Notes: generated from the sequence alone by a model not told the origin. 64,000 nucleotides of DNA from Rhizophagus clarus (GCA_015698045.1 BLAL01000286.1:248001-312000), one strand, 5' to 3'. Numbered from the stretch's first letter, positions 24,533 through 36,619 are shown. Program-made: numbers and translations.

Positions 24533-25029
24533 CATATCGGCGAATTTGTTCTATCGCCCAAATATGTCGAATTTTATACTAATAAAGATTAACTAAAATT
24601 AGAATATGTAATACAATAACCTGAAAAGCAAAATCAATTTTTAAAAAGTACGGTTTAGGGCGATTTAAATTTTGGCCAGAATTAGCGTAATTTTGGCCAA
24701 ATTTAACGTAACATTAAATCAGTAAATAGACAATGCGAAGATTTTTAAAAAGCAATTATTAATAAAACAAATTAGTACTAAGTAAACACCAATAAAGATT
24801 ATCACAATAATGCAACAATTAATGTAATTTATTTAGGTATTCGGAATTTTTATTTAGTTTGTAATTATATTGTAAGCAATTATTAGGGAAACTACGCCTT
24901 TACTACATGTATAACTGAAACTCTTTTCATAGTACATAGAAAAATATTAAAAATTCCATAATATAACTTAATTAAAAATTTGTTTAACAGGTTAAATTGT
25001 CCTTTAAAAATTAACTATTTATTTTTAAC

Positions 25030-26060
25030 ATAATAGATAACTAGTAATGTTTATGTAAGAAAAGTCTAACAATAATGATAGGAAAAAAGCAGTAATGAGA
25101 ATAATAGTGGAAATAATAATGAGAAATAAAAAAAACAATGGGGAATGGTAAAAGATAAGAAAATATAAGGGAGAAAAAGCAGAAAGGGAATAAAGAAATA
25201 AACAAAAGAGAACTAAAGTAAAAAAAAACAGGGAAAGAGAAAATGAAGAAAGGAGTATAAACAAAAGAAAAGAGAACAAAACCAGAAAGGGAAGAAAAAC
25301 AAAAATAAAAGAAAAAGAACAAAATAAAGATAGAAGAGAACGAAAATAAAGTGGAGGAGCAAAAATAAAGTGAAGAGAAACGAAAATAAGGTGAAGAGGA
25401 ACGAAAATAAGCGAGGAGGAACGAAAATAAGTGAAGAGGAACGAAAATAAGGTGAAGAAGAACGAAAATATGGTGAAGAGGAATGAAAATATGGTGAAGA
25501 TGAATGAAAATAAGGTGAAGAGGAATGAAAATAAAGACAAAAGGGAATAAAAATAAAGATATTTCAAAGAAAACGAAGATGAAAAAAAGAAATAAAGATG
25601 AAAGAAATAAAACAAAAATGAAGGAAATAAAACGAAAATGAGGGAATAAATAAAGAAATAAAGGAACCAAAGGCAGATAAATAAGAAGAAAGAGAAAGTG
25701 GATGAAAACAAAAGATAACAAAAGGAAGGAAAGTGAAAAACCAAAATCCAAAACCCATAAAGAAGAATAAATAAAGTTAGTAAAAACAAAATATAAAAAA
25801 CAAACAAAAAAGAAAAAAAAAGAAAAAAAGAAACATACCCTATTCGTAAAACTGAAAGGCTAAAGATCTAAAAAAAAAGAAATTGAAATGAGAAGAAAAC
25901 TAAAAACAAAAGAAGAAAAGTATAAAAAACAAAATATAAAAAACTAATACAAAAATAAGACGAAAGTATAAAGAAATAACATACCTTTAACGCAAAATCA
26001 GAAAACTTAAAACCCAAAAGAAAGAAATAAATTAGAAATGAACAAAAAAAAAATATTAAC
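25030..26060. repeat. Purine-rich tract with GAACGAAAATAAGGTGAAGA minisatellite
   Basis: Nearly all A/G on the plus strand. From about 25370 to 25550 a ~20 bp unit (GAGGAACGAAAATAAGGTGA) repeats about nine times. Minus-strand frames of up to 260 codons result from the absence of stops in C/T sequence and encode Phe/Leu/Ser polymers. Confidence 0.75.
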
Positions 26061-26323
26061 AAAATAAAGAGAAAAACCTGTGAAACTAAAAGATCTTAAA
26101 AATCCTAAGAAGATAAAAGAAATAAAAAAGAAATTAAAAATGGGAATAAGAAGGAAAAATATAAAGGAATGGAATAAAACAGTAAAAACATACCTGGTTT
26201 TTGTTTTATTTAAAAGAAAAATATCACGCCTAAAAAAAAAGATGCAAATAATTACATTGGGTCACCAATTCCATTTTCCCAAAAAAAAAATATTAAAAAA
26301 AAAAAATGAAATTTTTTTTTTTC

Positions 26324-26344
26324 GGGGGGGGGGAGGGGGGGGGG
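26324..26344 (+). repeat. G10-A-G10 tract between T runs
   Basis: Ten G, one A and ten G, flanked by a T11-C and a T14 run. It is an extreme outlier in this AT-rich sequence. A G-quadruplex is possible; so is a sequencing artefact. Confidence 0.8.
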
Positions 26345-26684
26345 TTTTTTTTTTTTTTTAACAAAATGCTTTTTTATATATTTCAGTTTGGAAATGATCA
26401 TCAGAGATATTACTAAATTTAGGTCAAATACAGGTTTCAAAAAAGCCACATGCTACAATTGCCACGTATGCCACATGGCACAAATTTTGATCTGATGGTT
26501 TATTTTTATCAATCATAACATAGCCACATCAGTTTTTTTTATCACACTTCGCTTATTTTTTTTTATATTAATTTTAATAAACTTTCACTTATATTATTTT
26601 GTTACTTATAATTTTTATTATTCATATAATTTTTTAAAATATTTACGTCTAATGGTCTAAGTGTAGTCGCATAAAATATAAACT

Positions 26685-28955
26685 ATGATAGAAGAAAGCA
26701 CCTATCCTAAAAGTTCATTTATTAAGCTTTTTGATAATAAAAGAACCTTTTTTTATGAGATCATAAAAGAAGGAACATATCCTCTCACAGAACAACTTTA
26801 TTATACCAGATATCCAAAACACCCAATTCCTCATAATTATATTGTTAGAACTCAATACGGAAAAGCAAAGCATATAGTTGAATGTTCAATTGAATATGTA
26901 GAGAAAAAGCCTTTATACAAAGTTTACTTTGGGATTAATTTTGCAAGAGAAGTACAATCCTGGGAGTCTACAATAGATGCTGCTTGCAAGTATTATCGGG
27001 TACACTTTAACTTTTTAAAAATATTTTTGATGTTGAAAACAAGTACTAATGTATACTATTAGGAGTTTAATGAAATAGGTGAAATGGATGAAAATCAAAA
27101 TAGAAATCAGTCAAATAAAAAAAATAACGGAAAAATGTCTGGTCCTTTACTTTTTGGTCTCAAGCTACTTAGTGTTGAATGAGTGCGAAGGACAATGTCT
27201 TTAGATCATAAAATTCGACCATTTAATGATCTTGGTAATTCTCAAAAACGTCGCAAGATACTTGGATTATCACAGTATGTTTTAGATATTATTGAAAAAG
27301 AAAAAGGCAATACGTTTCATCCAGATGATCAGATAAAACTTAAACAAATAAAATTTGAGACTTATGATGATTCATATAATATTAATTTTGGAAAGTTAGA
27401 TAGAGTAGAAGAAACAAAAAAAATTGAAGCAATTGTGAAATCTTTAGATAAAGGGCATATTTCAAGAGAAGCTTATCGATCTTTAGCACGAATTGAAGAT
27501 CTTCTACGTGAAAAGGTAGTATATGATATGTGACAAAAAATTAATGTGGAAGTGAAAAAAAAGATTCCAATAACTCTTGTTGATTTGTCACAACCATCTG
27601 TATTTGAACCAATCACTGAAGAACCTGATATTATTGATGGTGCAATTATTTTAAATATGTTAGAATCAGTTGGAAAAGGAGGTCAGCGTCGTATAACAAA
27701 TATTTTAAATTATATAATACCATTATATGTCAAAAAAGGAATTTTAATTCCTAGAAGATCAATTTTACATATTCGGATCTCAGGCGACAGACGCAACGTG
27801 GGTCGCAAATTGAAACATGTAATGATAACTATGACATTATTAAATGATTTAGATGGTTTACAAAAACCAGATAATCACTATACTTTGGTTTTATATCCGG
27901 GTGCTGAGACATATGAGTCTCTTAAAAATGCATTAACTCTTTTAATTTCTGATTTGTGTATATTAAAGGAGAGAGGTTTTAAACAAACAGATGGTAGTCA
28001 TTGGCCAGTTGAATTGTATTTCAGCTCTGATTGGAAGTTTTTGGCAACTTGCTTGGGAATGAAAGCTGCTAATGCAGTACACTTCTGTCTTTGGTGTGAT
28101 TGCAGCAAAAATGATATTAATACTACATCAAAAACAATCAATAAATCAATGGATAATATTAAAGCTAATTACAATCAAATAAATGGCCATATAAAAGAAC
28201 CATTATTCCATATGATATCATTAAAAAATTGGGTGGTTGATGAATTGCACATTTTTTTACGAATAACAGATAGATTGTGGGAACTAATGATTTCTGATCT
28301 TCGTCGTGAAACTACCGATGAAGAGGTTTGGAAAAATAAAGTCTTATTGGAAATGAAAAGACTCAATATATCTTTTCAATTTTGGCATGAAAAAAATACA
28401 AATAATCTATCATATACTTCTCTCATGGGCCCAGATAAATTAAAAATTCTTAAAGAATTTGATCTTTTTGCCATTTTTCAGTCAATAACACGAGCTATAC
28501 AAATTCGTGCCTTGTGAGATCAATTTAGTGAATTATATCATTTAATACAAGACAAGAATACAACAGGTGAATTTTTTCGTTATAAGGCTAAATCTTGGCT
28601 AGATGCATTTACAGCCCCTTCCATAGGACATCCAAACAGAAGCGATTTTGTTAGAGGCATGTATCGTGTTCAAGATATAACACCATACATTCACGTATTG
28701 TGCAATCATGTCGCTGAATTTCTTGAAATCCATCATAAGTTTGGATTATCTGCATTTTCCTGTTCAGCAGTAGAGAAAAAAAACCATATGCAAGTATGCC
28801 TTTATTTTCAAAATACATTAAAAGATGGTGGAAACAAAAATTCCCAAAAATCAGCAATTTTGGAGATGTTAGAGTATGAAAATCGGCAATTATATTTTGA
28901 TTCAAATAGTGTTCCTAGTTTTCTTAAAAAATCAAAAAAATATAGGTTGCAGTAG
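26685..28955 (+). pseudogene. Transposase-like gene, 757 codons, four in-frame stops
   Basis: One uninterrupted frame from ATG 26685 to TAG 28953-28955, broken only by TAG 27060 and TGA at 27180, 27531 and 28515, with no frameshift. The middle holds LHIRISGDRRNVGRKLKHVM, ELYFSSDWKFLATCLGMKAA, HFCLWCDCSK and WVVDELHIFLRITDRLWEL; the end holds SCSAVEKKNHMQVCLYF and EMLEYENRQLYF. Acidic residues after conserved strands (ISGD, FSSDW, VDELH) and a Cys pair (CLWC) fit an RNase H-fold transposase. I recall near relatives, with ISGDG instead of ISGDR, as a repeated family in Rhizophagus-type fungi. The stops fit CGA or CAG codons changed by C-to-T. It is the main gene of the 24.5-30.2 kb element and would have catalysed transposition. 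It is non-functional unless stops are read through or edited. Confidence 0.75.
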
Positions 28956-29249
28956 TAGAATTTATCTTTAGCAAATAAAAAAAGTATTTTCGTGATTAAG
29001 TAGAAAAAAAATTTTTAATCAAACTAATTTTATCTATTTTATTTAATTTTTTTTGCTTATAAAACTTGTACTATCCATCATACAATAGTTACGAAACAAT
29101 AATGATTCATGACTATATAATATAATTAATGCGAACCTATCTAATTTGAGACGATATAATTAAATGACAAAAATACCGGGTTTCCAGAAAAAAAAAAGAG
29201 TAAAGGTCGAATATGAAGTTTATTTATTTACATATTACATAAATTCAAA

Positions 29250-29873
29250 CTATATTTGACATTGATCTAAAAAAAAATGAAACTGAGCTGAACCAGCTTC
29301 AAACTTATGATTCTCTTTATCTTTACCACCTGTTACCTTCCATTGAACAGTCATTTCTCCATTAACCAATAGTTTTTTTTTAGATTTTATTGCATTTTAT
29401 GCATTTTATTCATAATTGCTATTTTCACTCTCAGGCATATACAAACAAACAAAACTTAACTGACCTTCTCCATAATTACGTTCCCTCCAATTTTCATCAT
29501 CCAAAATTTTTCCAACTTCTTCAAAAGCTTTTTCTCCCTTAAAACTACATAAATAAGATGACCCACAGGGAGAATAGCATGCTATATGGTTTTTGAAAAT
29601 ACCAACAAAAGCATCTTCACTGCAATGTATTGAAAATACTTATTTCCCAACAGCTGTGTAATAGTTTTTAAGGCGTTTTTGTAATTCTTTAATTATGGCT
29701 TTTTTCAAATGTGAAAGTTCAGAGTCTGGAACCAGTCGAATATGTGAAGGAAGTGTATTGTAAGACGTGTGTTTTAGTGTTTCATGTCGTTGAAGTCCTG
29801 AACGATTTTTAAACCCTTTAACACGCCTTTTGCAAATTGAACAGTACAACCTAGTTGAATCTTGCGTAAACAT
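29250..29873 (-). pseudogene. C2H2 zinc-finger element protein, three in-frame stops
   Basis: A single frame of 208 codons from ATG 29873 to TAG 29250-29252, with internal TAA at 29640-29642, 29406-29408 and 29397-29399 and no frameshift. The N-terminus has one zinc finger: YCSICKRRVKG...LQRHETLKH. A conserved-looking C-terminal region follows (HCSEDAFVGIFKNHIACYSP, GEKAFEEVGKILDDENWRER, EMTVQWKV, HFFLDQCQI). I recall this two-part architecture from a repeated Glomeromycotina family. Each TAA fits a CAA (Gln) codon hit by C-to-T. Upstream, a donor-like GTAAGT at 29991 and an acceptor TTTTTTAG at 29876 could define a 116-nt intron in front of the ATG. The gene converges on the transposase, so it probably belongs to the same element, perhaps as a DNA-binding helper (inference). 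Confidence 0.65.
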
Positions 29874-30214
29874 GTCTAAAAAAGAGAAAAATATGTATAT
29901 AAAAAATAACCAAAAAAAAAAATAGAAAAGACAAATAACATAATTTCATAAGTTTTAAAAAAAATTAGCAGGTTTATGCCAAAATACTTACCAAAGTTAT
30001 TCGGATGGGTTGTGTAGTGGTCGGATGGGTTGAATGCATTTTTTTATTAAGTTATTTTTTGTTTTATGATTAGTTAGACGCACTTTTTTTTTTAATTGAT
30101 TTATATATTCACATGATGTAAATCACATGAATGCCGAACATATTAGTACTTCGTAATGGGACTAATAAGGCAGTTATATCTATTAAATCTAAATGAACTA
30201 AATTCGCGCATATG

Positions 30215-31520
30215 CAATAAAAAAAGTTATTTTTATCATTTTTTTTAATTAAACGATAAAAAAGTCATTTTTATCATTTTTTTTAATTAAACGATAAAAA
30301 AAATCAGGTTTATCATTATCATTTTTTTTTTAATTAAACAATAAAAAAAGTCATTTTTATTGTTTTTTTTAATTAAATGATAAAAAAAGTCATTTTTATC
30401 GTTTTTTTTAATTAAACGATAAAAAAAGTCATTTTTATCATTTTTTTTAATTAAACGATAAAAAAGTCATTTTTATCATTTTTTTTAATTAAACAATAAA
30501 AAAAGTCATTTTTATCATTTTTTTTAATTAAACGATAAAAAAAGTCATTTTTATCGTTTTTTTTAATTAAACGATAAAAAAAGTCATTTTTATCGTTTTT
30601 TTTAATTAAACGATAAAAAAAGTCATTTTTATCGTTTTTTTTAATTAAACGATAAAAAAAGTCATTTTTATCGTTTTTTTAATTAAACGATAAAAAAAGT
30701 CATTTTTATCGTTTTTTTAATTAAACGATAAAAAAAGTCATTTTTATCGTTTTTTTAATTAAACGATAAAAAAAGTCATTTTTATCATTTTTTTAATTAA
30801 ACGATAAAAAAAGTCATTTTTATCGTTTTTTTAATTAAACGATAAAAAAAGTCATTTTTATCGTTTTTTTTAATTAAACGATAAAAAAAGTCATTTTTAT
30901 CGTTTTTTTTAATTAAACGATAAAAAAAGTCATTTTTATCGTTTTTTTTAATTAAACGATAAAAAAAGTCATTTTTATCGTTTTTTTTAATTAAACGATA
31001 AAAAAAGTCATTTTTATCGTTTTTTTTAATTAAACGATAAAAAAAGTCATTTTTATCGTTTTTTTTAATTAAACGATAAAAAAAGTCATTTTTATCGTTT
31101 TTTTTAATTAAACGATAAAAAAAGTCATTTTTATCGTTTTTTTTAATTAAACGATAAAAAAAGTCATTTTTATCATTTTTTTTAATTAAACAATAAAAAA
31201 AGTCATTTTTATCATTTTTTTTTAATTAAACGATAAAAAAAATTGGGTTTATCATTATCATTTTTTTTAATTAAACGATAAAAAAAATCGGGTTTATCAT
31301 TATCATTTTTTTTTAATTAAACGATAAAAAAATCATTTTTATTATTTTTTTTAATTAAATGATAAAAAAATCATTTTTATCATTTTTTTTTAATTAAATG
31401 ATAAAAAAAGTCATTTTATCATTTTTTTAATTAAACGATAAAAAAAGTCATTTTTATTGTTTTTTTTAATTAAACGATAAAAAAAATCAGGTTTATCGTT
31501 ATCATTTTTTTTAATTAAAC
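30215..31520 (+). repeat. AT-rich minisatellite, main array (~39 bp, ~33 copies)
   Basis: Highly homogeneous between about 30420 and 31170, degenerate at both edges. Unit: AAAAAAAGTCATTTTTATCG followed by TTTTTTTTAATTAAACGAT. Each unit contains the partly self-complementary CGATAAAAA...TTTTTATCG, so single strands could form hairpins. It continues the array that is interrupted at 24532. Confidence 0.9.
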
Positions 31521-32150
31521 ACCGGGTAGATCATTTTCTTTTAATAGAATGATTAAAGGAAACGTTTTTATCATTTTCTTTTAACAAAATGATTAAAAGA
31601 AGACGTTTTATCATTTCCTTTTAACAAAATGATTGAAGAAGATGTTTTATAGTTTTCTTTTAATAAAACGATTAAAGAAAACATTTTTATCATTTTCTTT
31701 TAATAAAAATAATAAAAAAATAATCATTTTCTAATCGTTTTAACTAAAAAAATTCAAAAAGAAAACAATTTTTTTAAATTGTTATATTAAAAAAGACAAT
31801 TTTTTTTATCGTTTTATTAAAAGAATAGTTAAACTGATAAAAAAAATCAGTTTCTTTTTTGAATTTTAGTTAAAATGATTATAAAAAAAATTGTTTTGTT
31901 AAAACAATTAAAAAATATTATTTTTTTTTTTAGTTAAAACGATTAAGTTAAAATGATTTTTTAATCGTTTTTTAGCTTTTGACATATTTTTTTAAAAAAA
32001 ATAAAACTGTTTTTTTAATTAAACGAGTAAAAAAAATCATTTTTTTTAATTAATTAAAACGATTAAAAAAAATCGTCAAAAAAAATGAAAAGATGCCAAA
32101 ATGGCATTTTTCATAACATAGAAACGTTTTCGCAATATTTTTTATGTAAT
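31521..32150. repeat. Degenerate AT repeat and palindromic ATGCC...GGCAT end
   Basis: Diverged relatives of the minisatellite (AACGATTAAA / TTTAATCGTTTT), ending in ATGCCAAAATGGCAT at 32093-32107. A similar palindrome, ATGCCGATACGGCAT, sits at 24081-24095 on the other side, with TTTTTTGAC on the inner flank of both. These may be the ends of the element that carries the minisatellite. Confidence 0.5.
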
Positions 32151-32152
32151 AG

Positions 32153-32272
32153 CTTGATCTGGCTCATGAGCCAGCTTGAGTTTTTCAAGCCAAGCTCATT
32201 ACCGGCTTGAGCCTATCAAGCCAAGCCTAATGGCTTGGCTTGGCTCAGCTTACGCAGAGCTTTATACAGTAT
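32153..32272. repeat. AGCTTG / CAAGC(C) repeat cluster
   Basis: GC-richer block with at least seven GGCTTG/CAAGCC motifs in both orientations. It resembles a subterminal region of a TIR element; no matching opposite end is identified. Confidence 0.45.
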
Positions 32273-32554
32273 ATTTAATAGAGAATTAAATTCTCTGAAT
32301 AATCGCATATTCTAGTTTATAAATAAAACATGAAATACTATCTAACAATTTTTAAAAAAAAACTATATGGTTTCATCATATGATGATCATTATTATGTTC
32401 GATGTATTAAAGTTAAAAAATTTCTCACTGATCAACAAAATTTCAAAAATTTACTATTTGATAGCTCAAATTAATGCACAATAAAAGTGTCACAGGAGAG
32501 CCTAAATTGCAATTTTACTCTAATGATTTATAGGTTCAAATTCATGTTCATGTT

Positions 32555-32745
32555 CATCTTAATATTAATTTTAATTTTAATTAATTTTAATTTTAATTTT
32601 AATTAATTTTAATTTTAATTTTAATTAATTTTAATTTTAATTTTAATTAATTTTAATTTTAATTTTAATTAATTTTAATTTTAATTTTAATTAATTTTAA
32701 TTTTAATTTTAATTAATTTTAATTTTAATTTTAATTATTTAATAT
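32555..32745. repeat. TTTTAATTTTAATTTTAATTAA tandem repeat (~22-23 bp)
   Basis: About eight nearly identical units made of A and T only. Confidence 0.9.
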
Positions 32746-34550
32746 ATGAATATTAATATAATTCTTCAGGAAAAAATTTGATGAAAATCTTGCCCATAAT
32801 TTGATAATGACAAGGTAACCTCGAATGATCATTTTTTGCAATAATCTAGGATCAAAAATTACGATCAGCAAAATTAAATTCCAAATTTATACAGATCAAC
32901 AATTTAATTTCTAAATTAATTGATTTTTTTTTACATAAACTTTATAATGGTTTCAATGTCACATGTGATGTCGATCATTAATAAATAAGTAACGAAGTTA
33001 ATATCAAAGGCAAAATTTAACTATACTGTATATTAAAATTTTTTAAATTTTCGCCAGTGATACTTTATGAATTATGCAGCATATTTTTATAGTTTTTGGG
33101 ACATTTCAATATTTATGTAAAAAAGATTAGTGACGTAACTTTACTTACTTTTTCATCTTTATATTACTAATTAAACTGATAAATAACATTTGAAGATTTG
33201 TAAATACCATCCAGGTATACATCTTTCATAGCCATCCATCTCTCACAAAACATAAGCAAAAATTAATGCTTAGGTGACAGTTTTTGTAAAAATTTTAAAT
33301 TATTGGTTTATATATATTATATTTTTAATTACTTTATTGTAATTTTACAATTATAATACAATAATAAATAAATTAATTATTTTTATAATTTTACTAATTA
33401 TAAACTCTCTTTTTATCCTATTCAGTTTCCTTCAATATATATATGGGTTGGAATCTTATCATTATAATCTAATAAATAGCCCAGTATTTGTTCTTCATAT
33501 AAAAGTATTTTTCTTTATTTTATGAATTTCTAAGTTCTAATTATTAACTTACAGCTAAAATAGTATAGAAAGATTAAACATGAATTAAGATTACAATAAA
33601 GTATTGCATATATAGTATTTCTGGCTGAAATATTTTTTTATTATATTCACTTTTGCCTTGTCTTTCTCTTAATTCTTTTTTTCAGCATAACTTAAAGCAC
33701 ATCTTTTTTATATAATTTGAGGTTTAATCTTTATTATATTTTGTTTATAAATTACTTAATTTACTTTAAACTATTTTTGTAATACATAACAATTTTTCAT
33801 ATCCTTTTTTATGTAATTCAAGCAGTTCAAGATTCTTAAAAGTTTTATAAAATAATGAATCTATCATATCAAAAATAATAATTTAAATTATAAATTAACT
33901 TTTATAATATTTTTTTTTTTAGAATTAATATGATAACTGTCATCTATAAACTATAATAATATTATATGACTTCAAACTTTTATAAATCATGAACCAAATA
34001 ACATAAAAAAAAACCTAAACTGATAAAATGATAAAACAATATGAACAGCATATTTTTATCAGTTTTTTTTATAAGATTTAATAATAATATTAAGTTCTAT
34101 TATGAATCAAAAATAAGTAATTGTAATAAGTAATAATAATAAAAAGAAAAAATTTCAGACTTTTTCTCATAAATTTTTTATGGAATCCATAAAAATTTTA
34201 TGGAATGTAACAAAAACAATTTGGGTTTTATTTTTTAATCACGCTTGTGACATGTTGCATGAATCACACTATTAAATTTTATTGGTAAAAATTTTGTATC
34301 ATGATTCTGTGATGCAAAACGTGATACATGATTTTAAAAATATTTTTTAAATCTTCCTAAAAGAAACTATTTCTTTGTTTATTTTTTGAAAGAATAAATG
34401 TAAATTTCAATAGCTTTAAATTCATAAATATTCGCTTTAATTTTTTTTTATTTTTATGATTTAGGAACATTATTAATATTCCTTTTCCTTCCTTTTTTAG
34501 GATAGACTTAGGTTTAATATTTTGCAGTGTCTTTGTAAATATTCAAATGG
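32746..34550. other. AT-rich stretch, no gene seen
   Basis: Low-complexity AT-rich sequence with no recognisable gene. Short direct repeats occur, for example TTTTATGGAAT near 34175 and 34195. No RNA gene is evident. Confidence 0.5.
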
Positions 34551-34558
34551 GTAAGTGT

Positions 34559-34970
34559 CTCTAGTTCAGTTCTATTTTCAGTTCTGATTTGGCTCTCTGA
34601 TATAAAATTTTACTGAAAGTATTTTTTAGCTTAAAATTTTTACTGAAAAACGTTTTCAGGTCATATTTTTAATTGAAAATATTTTCAGTTAAAAAACACT
34701 ATTAAAAAAACGTTTTCAGTTTAAAAAATTAGTTCCAGTTCCATTTTCAGATCAAAAAATGAAACTAAAACCATTTTTTTGAAAAACACTTCAAACTGAA
34801 AATGTTTTCAGATGAAGTTTTTTAACTAAAAAAACATTTTTTAGTTAAAAGATGATTCTGAAAACGTTTTTCAATAAAAACCTTATTCCAAAAAGCGTCC
34901 AGTAAAAAACCAAGTTCAGAACTGGAAATGGAACTGAAAACAGAACTGAACTGGAAATTCGGAACTCTAG
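34559..34970. mobile_element. hAT-type MITE, 412 bp
   Basis: Flanked by the perfect 8-bp target duplication GTAAGTGT (34551-34558 and 34971-34978). Ends are inverted: CTCTAGTTCAGTTC at the left and, reversed, CTAGAGTTCCGAATTTCC with AGTTCAGTTC further in. The interior is full of GTTTTCAGTT/AACTGAAAA motifs in both orientations and has no coding capacity. The 8-bp duplication is the mark of the hAT superfamily. Confidence 0.85.
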
Positions 34971-34978
34971 GTAAGTGT

Positions 34979-35290
34979 TTATTTAGTGAAATGAACTTCA
35001 AAAAACATTTAACTAATGTTTCTTTTATTTATTTTTGTAGATTCAGTCATTTAACTTAAAGTTGCAAAATAACTTTTTACAAAAAAATTAATAATATAAA
35101 AATAGTTAATACATATGGGCTGATTTGATCACCTTTAATTAAAATATTGATTTTGTTACATTTTTATTATACAAAATACTATACAATATACAGTAAATTG
35201 AGGGTGAGTATTAAAAAATTTTATTTAATGTTATTATACTATAATTTGGTAAATATTTCTTTTAAATTAATATAAATCTTAGCATTTACT
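34979..35290. other. AT-rich stretch with dispersed repeat fragment
   Basis: A piece of the dispersed AT repeat (AACTTAAAGTTGCAAAATAA, about 35050-35110) shared with 57.2-57.3 kb. No gene. Confidence 0.5.
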
Positions 35291-35297
35291 ATATATT

Positions 35298-35625
35298 ATG
35301 TTAAAAATTCGTATCTCAACTTTAAACGTAAATATTTCCAGATCCAATGATCCAATTGGCAAGCTCTTTTTTCGCTCATATAGTCCAGATCAAGGGCTTT
35401 TCAAAGAGCCTAAATTTTTAAAAAACGGATTAGTGGATCCCAAGATATTTGCATTTAAACATGTTAAAAATTCGTACCTCAACTTCAAACGTAAATATCT
35501 CTGGATCTAATAATCCAATCGGCAAGCTCTTTTTTCGTCTATAAAGTCCAGAACAAGGGCTTTCCAACAAGCCTAAAATTATAGAAAATGGATCAGTGAA
35601 TCTTGTGATATATTTGCGTTTAAAG
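35298..35625 (+). repeat. Tandem duplication, ~161 bp unit
   Basis: Two copies beginning ATGTTAAAAATTCGTA(T/C)CTC, followed by GGCAAGCTCTTTTTTCG, a GTCCAGA(T/A)CAAGGGCTTT block and a GTGGAT/GTGAAT block. The first copy is open for 70 codons, running into the second, but the second copy is closed. This looks like a repeat family with no recognised protein. Confidence 0.65.
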
Positions 35626-35639
35626 ATAGTAATACAAAC

Positions 35640-36600
35640 TCTTACATAAAATAATTATTTTATTGTTTAAAAATATCTATTATAATACCATCTTTTATAT
35701 GATGTTTTTATTACACTTTCATAAATATTTATAGCTACTAAGACTATATAAATTTTTATTTTACTTTATATTTTATTAAAATATACTTACTTTTTAATAA
35801 TATATGTTAAAAATTCTATATATATGAAAAATAGGTTTTTTATTAGTGAAATGGGTTTTTTCATGTCACTTTTACATTTAATAATTTAAGTTTTGCAAAT
35901 GTAAATTCTTGTGCAATTTATTATTTAATCAAGTGATCATCAATCAGATGATTTTTTGGTATTACAAAACAATTTTGAGTAACGAAAACTGTGAAAATCA
36001 ATTTAATAACTCTTTTTAATGCAGAGTGAACAAATCAGCTCATATGATTTTATAAATACACAAAAAGGCAATTTTATTTAATTAAAGTAAGAAATAATTT
36101 ATTTACCGCCCCACACGTTGCAAATTTTATGTTTATCATTGCCATTTTAAGAAATTTTTTATGTTTATCATTGTCATTTTAAGGGGGGTGCGGTGTATAA
36201 GCTGGTTGATCAACATAAACAATTTACAAAAAAGGAAGGATGCGTTGCAATGCAGGTGCGTTAAATAAATTCACTCTTAAAGTAATATTATTATATTTGA
36301 AATTAAAGAAAAAAAAAATAAATTTTAGAATTAATACTATTTTTTTTTTTTTTTTTTGGCCAATACTGCATTTTATTAAAGGACTGTAATAAAATATTAT
36401 ATATATCACTTTTTTAAAATACCTATGAATCATATCTATATAATTGGACTATCTAGTCTAATTTTTTTGGATTTTAAATCTGTAATATATCTACAAAAAT
36501 AAAAGATTAGTCGCTATATAAAGACTAACTATAAAAACAATTTAAACAGTATGATTCTATAAATCTGATAAAGTGAAGAGAAAAAATTGTAAGATATAAT
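35640..36600. other. AT-rich stretch
   Basis: No gene recognised. It contains a short direct repeat TTATGTTTATCATTG(C/T)CATT at about 36128 and 36160 with a GGGGGGTGCGG patch after it, and a T19 run near 36340. Confidence 0.5.
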
Positions 36601-36619
36601 TTTCTTTCGTGTGATTTCT

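Larger units (their letters stand above)
24533..30214 (+). mobile_element. DNA transposon with transposase and C2H2 genes
   Basis: A 5.68 kb block interrupts a minisatellite: removing it leaves AATTAGAC followed by AATAAAAAAAG, which is the normal unit junction. Its ends are inverted and imperfect: CATATCGGCGAATTTG at the left and, reversed, CATATGCGCGAATTTAG at the right. Inside are two convergent genes, a transposase-like gene on plus (26685-28955) and a C2H2 protein on minus (29250-29873), plus a long purine-rich tract. A target duplication longer than one base is not obvious. Both genes are interrupted by stop codons only, so the copy appears dead. The superfamily is not assigned; the transposase type recurs in Glomeromycotina as far as I recall. 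Confidence 0.65.

Noticed and set aside
25025..25807. 260- and 236-codon minus-strand frames, hydrophobic
   Set aside because: Reverse of a purine-rich minisatellite; looks like a membrane protein only because TTT/CTT codons dominate.
27060..28517. Reassigned TGA codon (as Trp or other) as explanation of in-frame stops
   Set aside because: Stops also include TAG and TAA, and the intact F-box gene uses TGG for Trp with no internal TGA; mutation is simpler.
30215..31520. CRISPR-like regular array
   Set aside because: Unit and spacer cannot be separated; the whole 39-bp unit is repeated and A/T-only, in a eukaryotic setting.
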